Shown piece by piece: positions 1-7,813 of a stretch of DNA of 39,767 nucleotides. Where the stretch lies: the NCBI GenBank assembly GCA_011365055.1, contig RDOG01000031.1, positions 1 to 39,767 on the forward strand, written 5' to 3'. Numbering within the stretch: the first letter of the stretch is position 1; every line of letters begins with the position of its first letter. This DNA comes from Promethearchaeota archaeon (GTDB lineage: Archaea; Asgardarchaeota; Lokiarchaeia; Helarchaeales; RDOG01). Made by a program: the position numbers and the translations under genes. Under the pieces are notes generated by a model, which was not told the DNA's origin, did not search any database, and was given only the letters and a program-made list of their open reading frames with translations.

Positions 1-13
1 ATAATTGCATTTT

Positions 14-148
14 ATGCAAGATGCTAAATTATTTTGTGATCTAATAAATGATTGGATTCTTTATGAGATATGCAAACAATTTTGTAATGCATTAGGAAAT
101 AAAGAAATAGAAAATTGCAAAAATTGCTATAAACACATCCTTTTTTAA
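14..148 (+). CDS. possible small cysteine-containing protein (44 aa)
   Basis: A short open frame starts at ATG 14 and ends at TAA 146-148; an in-frame stop at 2-4 means it does not continue from outside the window. The product would carry four cysteines in its second half and end close after a C-x2-C pair, which is reminiscent of a small zinc-binding protein. There is no good ribosome binding site visible and little sequence upstream to judge a promoter. It converges on the HD phosphohydrolase gene. It could equally be a chance frame; I do not recognise a family. Confidence 0.25.
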   Translation: MQDAKLFCDLINDWILYEICKQFCNALGNKEIENCKNCYKHILF

Positions 149-197
149 CAGAAAAAATTTCACAGCAAAAAGCTTCTTTTTCGATTGAACGATCTTA

Positions 198-1451
198 TTA
201 AAAAGTTTCTTCACCAAATACTTGATTGGCTGCTTTGTTGACTTTTTCTCGATTTTCACTTGAAGTATAAATTCTTATAATATTTAAAAATCCTTTTAAT
301 GCTGCAATTACGCTTGAAACGTCTGAAACTCTCTTAATATTCTTTGAACCTTCTTTAGTTTCCTCAAAAATCGGTATTTCTAGAGGATCAATCTTGCTTG
401 AAGCGTGATAAGGGACTGAAGGTAAGTTTGGTAAGTCAATAATAACATCTTTTGTTTGTAGATCTACTTTTTCAGCGATTTCTCTTTGTATTTGTTCCTT
501 GATACGAAAATTATTTATTAAAGAAGTAAACATTTGATCCTTGGCGTGTGCACTTCTATCATAAGCTACTTTTAATAACTTTCTCCGTGATAAATCATCA
601 ATAATTGGCTTAGATTTTTTATTCTGGGATAAATTATACCACATGCTGTAATCATCCCATTTTAAATAATCATGAGGAGTGTCAAATCCGGTAAGTCCTA
701 AATCTTCTTTAACACTTTGCAACGCGTTTGCAAGCATAATTTGAGCTGCCCGTGAGGTTTTATGAAAATAAATACTCTTAAATGATTCATAACGAGCAAT
801 TACAAATGCTTCGAGAGTATTTAATGCATTTAAATTAACTGCAAGTTCATTATTAATCACACTCGTCATTAACATCAATCTAAAAATATCTACAAACCCA
901 TAAGATGCTCCTGAAAATTGAGAATCTCTAACAATATAATCAAAAGAATCGACATCGATTCCACTTGATATAATTTGATTTAAATACTTATTTTTCTCAC
1001 CTGGGACTTTTCCTACTGCTAACAAGGAAATTTCTTTTGGATCAAGATCAATTTTTTCTAATAAACCTGCAATCTCAGATTCTTTGATTAGCCATTCTGT
1101 CATATCTTCATGATTTTTTCCAATATCCGCCAATATTGATTCAAAAACATGAGAGAAACTTGAATGACCAATGTCATGTAACAAAGCAGCAATTTTTATT
1201 TTTGAAATTAACCTTTCATCCTGATTATTCTTCATTAATAAATTCGAAATTAACTGCTCTCCCAAATAACTGACTCCCAAGGAATGAGAAAATCTACAAT
1301 GGGTAGCAGTTGCATAAACATATTCAGATCCTGCTAATTGACGAATTCTTTTTAATCGTTGAATGGGAAAAGAATCTATTAAGCTTATTTGCTCATTAGT
1401 AAAAATTAAGTATCCATAAATTGCATCTTTAATAAAGGTACTTTTTCCCAT
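198..1451 (-). CDS. HD-domain phosphohydrolase, SAMHD1/dGTPase-like
   Basis: 417-residue HD-superfamily metal-dependent phosphohydrolase. The metal-binding signature is complete: H56 in the RFSHSLGV context, H92-D93 in LLHDIGH, and the later D of the SxxDxDxxDYxxRD block (about residues 163-176), which is the arrangement of SAMHD1-type and bacterial dGTPase-like enzymes. The family hydrolyses dNTPs or other nucleotides; the substrate here cannot be read from the sequence. The second half (about 190-417) is helical and less conserved. The start codon lies 31 bp after the stop of the small GTPase gene on the same strand, so the two are probably one transcript. This suggests the hydrolase may be controlled by, or work beside, the GTPase (inference). 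Confidence 0.9.
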   Translation of the reverse strand: MGKSTFIKDAIYGYLIFTNEQISLIDSFPIQRLKRIRQLAGSEYVYATATHCRFSHSLGVSYLGEQLISNLLMKNNQDERLISKIKIAALLHDIGHSSFSHVFESILADIGKNHEDMTEWLIKESEIAGLLEKIDLDPKEISLLAVGKVPGEKNKYLNQIISSGIDVDSFDYIVRDSQFSGASYGFVDIFRLMLMTSVINNELAVNLNALNTLEAFVIARYESFKSIYFHKTSRAAQIMLANALQSVKEDLGLTGFDTPHDYLKWDDYSMWYNLSQNKKSKPIIDDLSRRKLLKVAYDRSAHAKDQMFTSLINNFRIKEQIQREIAEKVDLQTKDVIIDLPNLPSVPYHASSKIDPLEIPIFEETKEGSKNIKRVSDVSSVIAALKGFLNIIRIYTSSENREKVNKAANQVFGEETF

Positions 1452-1482
1452 TTATAACACGATTGGATAATAAGATTAAAAA

Positions 1483-2316
1483 TTATTTTTTGAAATGCTT
1501 TTTTGCAAGTTCTGTAAACGCTTCATTTACATTTTTACCAGTTTTTGCGGAGGTTTCATACCAAGATGCTTGAATCCTCGAAGAAAGCTTGTTGATATCT
1601 GCTTCTGAAACTTCCTTTTCTTCTAAATCGCTTTTATTCCCCAATATCGCAATGGGCAAAATATGACCTGTCCATTTTTTCAAGTCATCATACCAGTATT
1701 TAATTGATTTAAACGTTTCTTTTCGCGTGACATCGTATACTATAAGTCCACAATTAGCTCCTTGATAATAAAATTGCCTAATTGATGAGAACTGTTCATG
1801 TCCACCGATATCCCAAACACTCATCGAAACTTCCACTCCTATTTCGGGCAATTTCACTATTTTTAAGTTAAAATCAGTTCCTATAGTTGGTGAATACGAC
1901 TCTTCAAATTTATCATCAGAAAATCTCCTTATTAAAGATGATTTTCCTACTGAAGGATCTCCTATTACTACCATCTTTAAAGAATACTTGCCTTCTGGTT
2001 TTTCTTCTTCTTCGGCTTTTTCTTTTTTTTGTAGATCTTTCTTAGAAATGTGTCTTTTATCTTTCGGAATATTTAATTTATCATAAATTTCATCTGAATT
2101 CTTATAATGTTTATCTGCAGTTGAGTGTCTTCCAATTTGCCAATAAATGTTTCCGATTTCAATTTCAATGTCTGCTTGTTCTTTTACAAGATTTAATTCC
2201 TTATAAATACTAATTACTTCTTCCAAAGTCTTTACAGCTTCAGAGAAAAAACCTTCGGCTCTTGAATCCATCGCTGTTTTTATCAATCTTTCAGCTTTTT
2301 TACGTAATTCTGACAT
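1483..2316 (-). CDS. Rab-like small GTPase with N-terminal TPR-like region
   Basis: 277 residues. Residues 1-90 form paired helices of TPR type; a charged Lys/Glu linker (91-110) leads to a complete Ras-superfamily domain: P-loop GDPSVGKSS (119-127), switch I T144 in TIGTDF, G3 WDIGGHE (168-174), G4 NKSD (227-230), G5 ETSAK (254-258). TIGTDF and the YYQGANCGLIVYDVT block are Rab-like. The position of catalytic Gln61 of Ras is His173. The protein ends KKHFKK without cysteine, so it lacks a prenylation site and must find its membrane or partner through the TPR part, if at all. First gene of a pair with the HD phosphohydrolase; ATG 2316 has a TATA box about 45-55 bp upstream and no clear ribosome binding site. 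Asgard archaea are rich in such GTPases. Confidence 0.93.
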   Translation of the reverse strand: MSELRKKAERLIKTAMDSRAEGFFSEAVKTLEEVISIYKELNLVKEQADIEIEIGNIYWQIGRHSTADKHYKNSDEIYDKLNIPKDKRHISKKDLQKKEKAEEEEKPEGKYSLKMVVIGDPSVGKSSLIRRFSDDKFEESYSPTIGTDFNLKIVKLPEIGVEVSMSVWDIGGHEQFSSIRQFYYQGANCGLIVYDVTRKETFKSIKYWYDDLKKWTGHILPIAILGNKSDLEEKEVSEADINKLSSRIQASWYETSAKTGKNVNEAFTELAKKHFKK

Positions 2317-2360
2317 CGATTATTCAACTTGTTACTTCTTAATTCTCATAATATTCTACC

Positions 2361-2371
2361 GTTTATAAATT
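2361..2371 (-). promoter_or_regulatory. TATA box of the GTPase-HD operon
   Basis: On the minus strand this reads AATTTATAAAC, a good archaeal TATA element, 45-55 bp upstream of the GTPase start codon. Transcription would start about 25 bp downstream, leaving a leader of about 20 nt. The 146-bp gap also holds the promoter of the divergent APS-reductase-like gene, so the two units share a control region. Confidence 0.45.
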
Positions 2372-2462
2372 ATTCTTATAAATTTTTGAATAAAAGTAAT
2401 AAAGAATAAATTAATTTTATCTTCTAGAATAAATTAACATCTCCATTTTTAGGAAGAAATCA

Positions 2463-4445
2463 ATGCCATCTTTGTTTTTAGGACGAAACCTCCTTTATTG
2501 GTGTAAAATTTGCAATGTACCTATTATCGATAGTAAGACATGTCCGAATTGTCAAAATAATACTTTTTTAGTTAAAATTTCTCCTCCATATGATTGTCGC
2601 CCAGCATTTTCCAATGATATTAAACGTATAAAAACACTTATTGAAACTGAATTTGGACCAGATTGTTCCAAAATAATTGAAGATGAAAAGGTAATCATTC
2701 TAAATAAAGTTGCATATGAAGATAGAATGGATGAAATCGTAATTGATGGACAAGTTATTGGATTTATAAGATATAATGTTTTAAATCTTGATGAAAAATG
2801 GGAATTTATTCCTAAACCGGAGGGAGCTAGAAGAATTTTACAGCATCATCCAAAGTCTTGGATTAAAGTAGAAGATGATGCAGTTCAACCTATTATTAAA
2901 GGTGCAAATCTCTTTATTCCTGGAATCATTGATCATTCAAAAAATATAAAAAAAGGGGATATTACATTTATTTTAACTAAAGAAGGTGCTCTAATAGGTC
3001 AAGGCTTTGCCCAACTTTCAAGTGAAGAGATATCGACTCAAAAAAAGGGTATGGCTGTAAAAATAAAATATAAATCAAATCCAAAAGATCCTCAAATATT
3101 ATCAAAAGGACAAAATTGGGATTTAGTAGTACAAATTAACGAGTCTATACTTCACTCAAAAGAATATTCGATAATTAATTACATCAATAAGGTAACTAAT
3201 AAATACAATATCCCCAAATTAATGTCCTTTTCTGGTGGAAAAGATTCATTAGCGCTTCTATTGTTACTTATAAAATCAGGAATTGATTTTCAACTCTTTT
3301 TCATTGATACTGGTATCGAATTTAAAGAAACCGTGGAGTATGTTAATTATATTGTTAGAAAATTTAATTTGGAGGATAAATTTCTAAAATATGAATCAAA
3401 AAATAATTTTTATACTGAAGCAAGAGAGAATTTTGGACCCCCTGCAAAAGATTTTCGATGGTGTTGTAAGGTAGTTAAATTATCTAACATAAACGATCTT
3501 ATTAGAGATAACTTTCCACAAGGTGTTTTAACTTTTGTTGGTAACCGTAAATATGAAAGCTTCTTGAGACGAGATGAATCTAGGAAAGGTAAAATAACAA
3601 GAAATTCATATATTCCATCACAAATGAACGTGAATCTTATAAATAATTGGAATGCCTTAATGGTCTGGCTTTACATTTTTAAAGCACAAATGGAGATTGA
3701 TTTAAAGATTAATCCTTTATACGAACTTGGATATGAAAGAGTCGGCTGTATTCCATGTCCTGCAAACAAATTATCTGACATTGAGCTTTTAAAAGAAAAT
3801 TTTCCTGAAGAATATCAGCTTTTTTTCTCAATGTTAAAAGAACATGCTGAAAAAAATAATTATCCTCAAGAATGGATAACATTAGGATTATGGAGATGGA
3901 AAAATTTACCAAAATCTCAAATGAATTTATTAAAAAAATTCAATCTTGAACCAATTAAAGTCAAATATGGTAGTTCAGATGACCTTAAATTAGATCTTAA
4001 ATATACAATCGGTGCAAGTTCTTGCCAAGATGGATCAGTAATTTTAGAAGGAAAGTTTAATCAAGGTTTGGATTTAGAAAGATTAACAAATTTTCTATCC
4101 ATTTTTGGCCGACCGATGCTAAATCTTGAAAATGGTTTATTAAACATACGGAAAGATATGACATTAATTAATTTCTTCGCTGATGGAAGTTTAAATATTC
4201 GTATGTATGAAGGAAACGAATCTAAATTAATCGATATATTAAAAGAAATCTTTCCATTAATCTTGAAAGCTCAAAAATGCATCGGATGTGGAATATGTAT
4301 TGAAATGTGTCCTTCTGAAGCAATTTTAATTGAGGATCAACTTGCATGGATAAAACCTGAAAAATGTAATAAATGTTTAAAATGTTTGAAAAGATGCCCA
4401 ATCTTAGATTATTCTTACAAGGATGTATTCAAAAGTGCTAATTAA
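2463..4445 (+). CDS. APS/PAPS-reductase-like PP-loop protein with zinc ribbon, PUA and ferredoxin domains
   Basis: 660 residues in four parts. (1) Zinc ribbon with C14, C17, C27, C30. (2) PUA-like domain around residues 125-225. (3) Adenosine-phosphosulfate-reductase-type PP-loop domain starting at the SFSGGKDS loop (255-262), with a CC pair at 334-335 and C429-x2-C432; this CC...CxxC layout binds a [4Fe-4S] cluster in assimilatory APS reductases. (4) Two ferredoxin [4Fe-4S] motifs (C606/609/612/616 and C635/638/641/645). The C-terminal catalytic ECG motif of true APS reductases is absent. Large archaeal proteins of this layout are annotated only as PAPS-reductase family. The PUA domain suggests an RNA substrate, so thiolation or another RNA modification is as plausible as sulfate assimilation. 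AGGAAG precedes ATG 2463. The 3' end overlaps the convergent hydrolase gene by 8 bp. Confidence 0.88.
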   Translation: MPSLFLGRNLLYWCKICNVPIIDSKTCPNCQNNTFLVKISPPYDCRPAFSNDIKRIKTLIETEFGPDCSKIIEDEKVIILNKVAYEDRMDEIVIDGQVIGFIRYNVLNLDEKWEFIPKPEGARRILQHHPKSWIKVEDDAVQPIIKGANLFIPGIIDHSKNIKKGDITFILTKEGALIGQGFAQLSSEEISTQKKGMAVKIKYKSNPKDPQILSKGQNWDLVVQINESILHSKEYSIINYINKVTNKYNIPKLMSFSGGKDSLALLLLLIKSGIDFQLFFIDTGIEFKETVEYVNYIVRKFNLEDKFLKYESKNNFYTEARENFGPPAKDFRWCCKVVKLSNINDLIRDNFPQGVLTFVGNRKYESFLRRDESRKGKITRNSYIPSQMNVNLINNWNALMVWLYIFKAQMEIDLKINPLYELGYERVGCIPCPANKLSDIELLKENFPEEYQLFFSMLKEHAEKNNYPQEWITLGLWRWKNLPKSQMNLLKKFNLEPIKVKYGSSDDLKLDLKYTIGASSCQDGSVILEGKFNQGLDLERLTNFLSIFGRPMLNLENGLLNIRKDMTLINFFADGSLNIRMYEGNESKLIDILKEIFPLILKAQKCIGCGICIEMCPSEAILIEDQLAWIKPEKCNKCLKCLKRCPILDYSYKDVFKSAN

Positions 4446-5208
4446 TAAGGTATAATTTTTTCAACCATAAGACTATTTGCTGCGAAACCTCGTTTTTGAT
4501 GCCATTAAAAGTATGATTTCCAGTATTAAAAATTTTTATATTACGTTCGGGAAGCTTTAGATGTTCTAATAATTTTTTCTTCTCTGAAAAAGGAATATAA
4601 GAATCTTTTCGGGTCATTATTAAAAATAATCTTGACGCATTTTCAGGTTTTGATACGAGATAATATTCTGGAGCAAGAAATTTAGCATTTTTTTCATCAA
4701 TTCGTAATCCCGTAAACCATAAATATAATCTAATTAAGATATTTCTATTTGATTTTATTGTCGTATTTGGATTAAAAAATGGATTTAAAGCAAATATATG
4801 CTTAATTTTTTCATTTTTATATCCTTTCGTTAAGGAAATCCCAGCTCCAAAACTTTGACCGACTAAATTTATGTTGTTAAAATCGATATCTGGGATTCCT
4901 CCATCAAGAACATAATTTAAAACTCGGTCAAAATCATCATATATCATTCTAAGATCCCTAATCCCAGTGCTTTTTCCATGTCCTCTGTATGAATAATTTA
5001 GAACTTTAAAATTATTCTCTAAAAAACCTGGAATTAAATAATCCAATTCAGATCTGTTGTTATTCCACCCATGTAATAAAATGATGAGTGGACGAATTTC
5101 TCCTTCATCAATTGAATTTTCTAAGAATCTTGCATCCAGAAAAAAATTTTGGGAATTTTCTGTCTTAAAGGATATTTTTATGCTTTTTTCAATTGAATTA
5201 ATTTTCAT
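4438..5208 (-). CDS. alpha/beta hydrolase
   Basis: 256 residues with the serine-hydrolase fold: LLHGWNNNRSEL supplies the HG oxyanion strand, LVGQSFGAG holds the nucleophile elbow GxSxG, and the region near GNHTFNG close to the C-terminus provides the catalytic histidine. No signal peptide or membrane helix, so it is cytosolic. Esterase, thioesterase or peptidase activities all occur in this family and the sequence does not decide between them. It converges on the APS-reductase-like gene with an 8-bp overlap of the 3' ends and starts 33 bp after the end of the Lrp-like gene, so it may be transcribed from the promoter of that gene. Confidence 0.85.
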   Translation of the reverse strand: MKINSIEKSIKISFKTENSQNFFLDARFLENSIDEGEIRPLIILLHGWNNNRSELDYLIPGFLENNFKVLNYSYRGHGKSTGIRDLRMIYDDFDRVLNYVLDGGIPDIDFNNINLVGQSFGAGISLTKGYKNEKIKHIFALNPFFNPNTTIKSNRNILIRLYLWFTGLRIDEKNAKFLAPEYYLVSKPENASRLFLIMTRKDSYIPFSEKKKLLEHLKLPERNIKIFNTGNHTFNGIKNEVSQQIVLWLKKLYLIN

Positions 5209-5240
5209 AAAAACCCATTAAAATAAAAAAATTAAAAAAA

Positions 5241-5522
5241 TTACCAAGGATAAGTATTCCTTGCAGCTACCATTGTGGTTGTTTCATCACATATTCCTTT
5301 TAAGACAGAATCTTCTCTTATCTTTGTAACCACTCCATCCAATTGATTTAATTCACTAAATGTTATTTCTACAACAACATCCCAAGCGCCATAAACTGGA
5401 CATGCATATGGCACCCTACTCCTTTCAAATATCTTAGAAATCCTATCAACAACTTCCCATTCTTTTCCAACTGCACTTAATCTCAATAAAATATAAGCTC
5501 TAAATTGCTTCTTTTCCGACAT
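5241..5522 (-). CDS. stand-alone Lrp/AsnC ligand-binding (RAM) domain protein
   Basis: About 93 residues matching only the effector-binding half of Lrp/AsnC regulators (beta-alpha-beta-beta-alpha-beta), with the typical ...YGAWDVVVEI and ...TTTMVAARNTYPW stretches near the middle and end. The helix-turn-helix is missing. Such stand-alone domains form oligomers and are thought to bind amino acids and modulate full-length Lrp proteins. I prefer ATG 5522 because GTGAG lies 8 nt upstream; a GTG nine bases earlier (5531) is the alternative. It precedes the alpha/beta hydrolase by 33 bp on the same strand. Confidence 0.87.
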   Translation of the reverse strand: MSEKKQFRAYILLRLSAVGKEWEVVDRISKIFERSRVPYACPVYGAWDVVVEITFSELNQLDGVVTKIREDSVLKGICDETTTMVAARNTYPW

Positions 5523-5613
5523 CTTTATCACTCACTTTTAAATTAGGTTTTAAATAATTCCTAATTTTTCACTATTAAGCATTATGTTTTTTTTAAAACA
5601 TTTTTTGAAGAAT

Positions 5614-7710
5614 TTAATTTTCAAAAAAGATGCCATATACCTTATGTGCATGTTTTTTAATAATGAGATCATCTTGAGATTTAACATGAACTACCGCTCT
5701 CATGTAAAATCTATCCTTATCTAACTGTTGACTCTCTTCAATCATGTATTGAGCATCTGATTTTATTTGAATGGAATATAATTCAGGTATCTTTATTTTA
5801 ATTTCTCCAGGAATTTTAAAGGCAATTCCTCCTAACTTATTTGATAAAGAAAATAAAATAGTCTCCTTCTCTGTCTCTTCTGGGTGCACCTCTGTTTCAG
5901 TTATTTCATCAACGACTACTATTGATTTAGATTTTTTAGACTTTTTCTTTTTGCCTCTCTTTCCTTTTTTAACCATTTCTTCTGGAAAACAGGGCATCCC
6001 GCATTGATTTAATTCTACTGCCATATTAACGTTTACAGCAAATGTTTCTTGGATATCACTTGAAACTAAGTCGAATGATTCTTTTAATGCTTTATCTAAT
6101 GAAATACCCTTAACCCATTTACCATTGGTTGTATAAGGAAATTTTTCATTTAATTTTTTATTCAATTCCCCAAAAATTTCTGCTTGTGCATTGTCGTATA
6201 ACTCCTGATCAGTTTGATCATGCAATAGATCAATAATTTCATCGATAGAAGCTTCCTCAGGCGAATAATACTGTCCAACAGCGTAGAAGCAACGTCTGAG
6301 TCTATCTTTGATTTTATCAATTAGTACTTTCTTACCTAATTCCGAAGCAATTTCCATTGCTTCATCATAAAAATGGATTGCAATAACAGGTCGATCAAGG
6401 AAGTAAATATTTTCAGCGAATTCATATAACATATATAAATTATTTAATTTGTCTTTTTCAACTAATTTTTTAACTTCCATCATTAATTCCTTAGCACCAT
6501 CACTATCCCCTTGTAAATATTTACAAATTGCTTGTCCTGTCATCGATATTATTAAATATTTGTTATCTTTGTAAGATTCAGCTAATTTTTGAGTATATTC
6601 GAATTCTTCTTCTGCATTTCTAAAAAGATCATTATGAAGGTAGGAAAGTGCTTTAAGGTACATAGTTTTGATAATAGACGTTCCATTTCCATCTTTCAAC
6701 GAAGCTAACATGGAATACATGGCTGTGTAATCAAAATGAGTGAATGCTTCCTCAAATTCTGAACTTTCGAGTAAAATTAAGGCTGTTAGGAATTCAAAGG
6801 TGGCAATTTTTTTAGTTATTATTGATTGAAATAAAATTTTATCTTCATAATTTTCTAAATTACATTGAGATAATTGATAATCTTTTACCAATTTTTCCTT
6901 AATATTATTTATATCTGATATAGAACACTCTAATAACGTATTTAGTGATTTATTTGATTCTATTAATGATTTAGTAAATTTTAAGAAAGGGTCGATTAAT
7001 TTCTTTTCGTTATGTTGTAGTGGTTGGCCATTTACGTATTTATTAATTGAATTTACTTTTTTAATCCAATCATCTATTGAATTGGACTCTATTTTAGTTT
7101 CAACGGTTCCTATCGATGTACTTTGAGCAACATTGATTGCTTTTTCAACGATCCAGTTCAATTTTTCTCTTGGATTATAAACATCCCTTCTTTGTAAGAT
7201 ATATTCAAATTCATATTGGGTTATTTCTTTTCTTATTTGTTGAAAATATCTTTTAAGGTTAGGTTCTGATAAATTATTTGTGAGGGATAACCAAAATGAG
7301 CTTGGGGGAAGTACAGCATACTTTGGGGTATATTTTCGGATAAATTGACTTAATTTATAATCATTAGTAACTATAATTATGGGATTAGGTTGAGTATTTT
7401 TAATTTTTTCTGCTAATGCAACTAAGCTTAAATCTGGATCTTGTGGTATTTTTCTTGGATCTTTTGCAGTTTTTAAATCATCAATATCCGAAGGTCTAAT
7501 TGGAAAGGTCCTTAGTACTTCTTTAATACTTTCTAAGACAGCTCTAGGTAATTTAAGCTCATTATAAACGACATTTGTTGTAACCAACCGTTTTCTCAAA
7601 CCTAATTGATTTACAGCTTCAATTAATTTATACATGCCATTTTGTTTTCTCGTATTAAAAAGCCCAATAAAAAAATTTGCGTCAATGATGTAAGTTCCAT
7701 CCATCGTCAT
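5614..7710 (-). CDS. PIN-domain ribonuclease-like protein with TPR array and Lys-rich linker
   Basis: 698 residues. The N-terminal 150 residues form a PIN nuclease domain with the four acidic residues in place: D10 (TYIIDANFF), E51 (VVYNELK), D91/D93 (DPDLSLVALA) and D117 (IVTNDYKL). The middle (about 280-500) is helical and resembles degenerate TPR repeats. A very basic stretch (about 578-593, GKRGKKKKSKKSKS) precedes a C-terminal beta-rich domain of about 100 residues. The gene stands alone, without the small antitoxin gene that marks VapBC pairs. An RNA processing or ribosome-linked role is therefore more likely than a toxin (inference). ATG 7710 is followed by a second in-frame ATG at 7704. 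Confidence 0.85.
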   Translation of the reverse strand: MTMDGTYIIDANFFIGLFNTRKQNGMYKLIEAVNQLGLRKRLVTTNVVYNELKLPRAVLESIKEVLRTFPIRPSDIDDLKTAKDPRKIPQDPDLSLVALAEKIKNTQPNPIIIVTNDYKLSQFIRKYTPKYAVLPPSSFWLSLTNNLSEPNLKRYFQQIRKEITQYEFEYILQRRDVYNPREKLNWIVEKAINVAQSTSIGTVETKIESNSIDDWIKKVNSINKYVNGQPLQHNEKKLIDPFLKFTKSLIESNKSLNTLLECSISDINNIKEKLVKDYQLSQCNLENYEDKILFQSIITKKIATFEFLTALILLESSEFEEAFTHFDYTAMYSMLASLKDGNGTSIIKTMYLKALSYLHNDLFRNAEEEFEYTQKLAESYKDNKYLIISMTGQAICKYLQGDSDGAKELMMEVKKLVEKDKLNNLYMLYEFAENIYFLDRPVIAIHFYDEAMEIASELGKKVLIDKIKDRLRRCFYAVGQYYSPEEASIDEIIDLLHDQTDQELYDNAQAEIFGELNKKLNEKFPYTTNGKWVKGISLDKALKESFDLVSSDIQETFAVNVNMAVELNQCGMPCFPEEMVKKGKRGKKKKSKKSKSIVVVDEITETEVHPEETEKETILFSLSNKLGGIAFKIPGEIKIKIPELYSIQIKSDAQYMIEESQQLDKDRFYMRAVVHVKSQDDLIIKKHAHKVYGIFFEN

Positions 7711-7813
7711 TTATTTTGCCTCGCATAAAAAATGAAAAAGTTGACATTATTTGTATGGATGGTGGAATAAAAAATATTATGTAAAAAAAATTGTAAAAAA
7801 GAACATCTTTTTT

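Noticed and set aside
5771..6007. 78-codon plus-strand frame
   Set aside because: Lies wholly inside the PIN-TPR gene on the other strand and is rich in Ser and Phe, as expected of a shadow frame.
5614..7710. VapBC toxin-antitoxin pair
   Set aside because: The PIN protein is five times longer than VapC and has no small antitoxin gene next to it.
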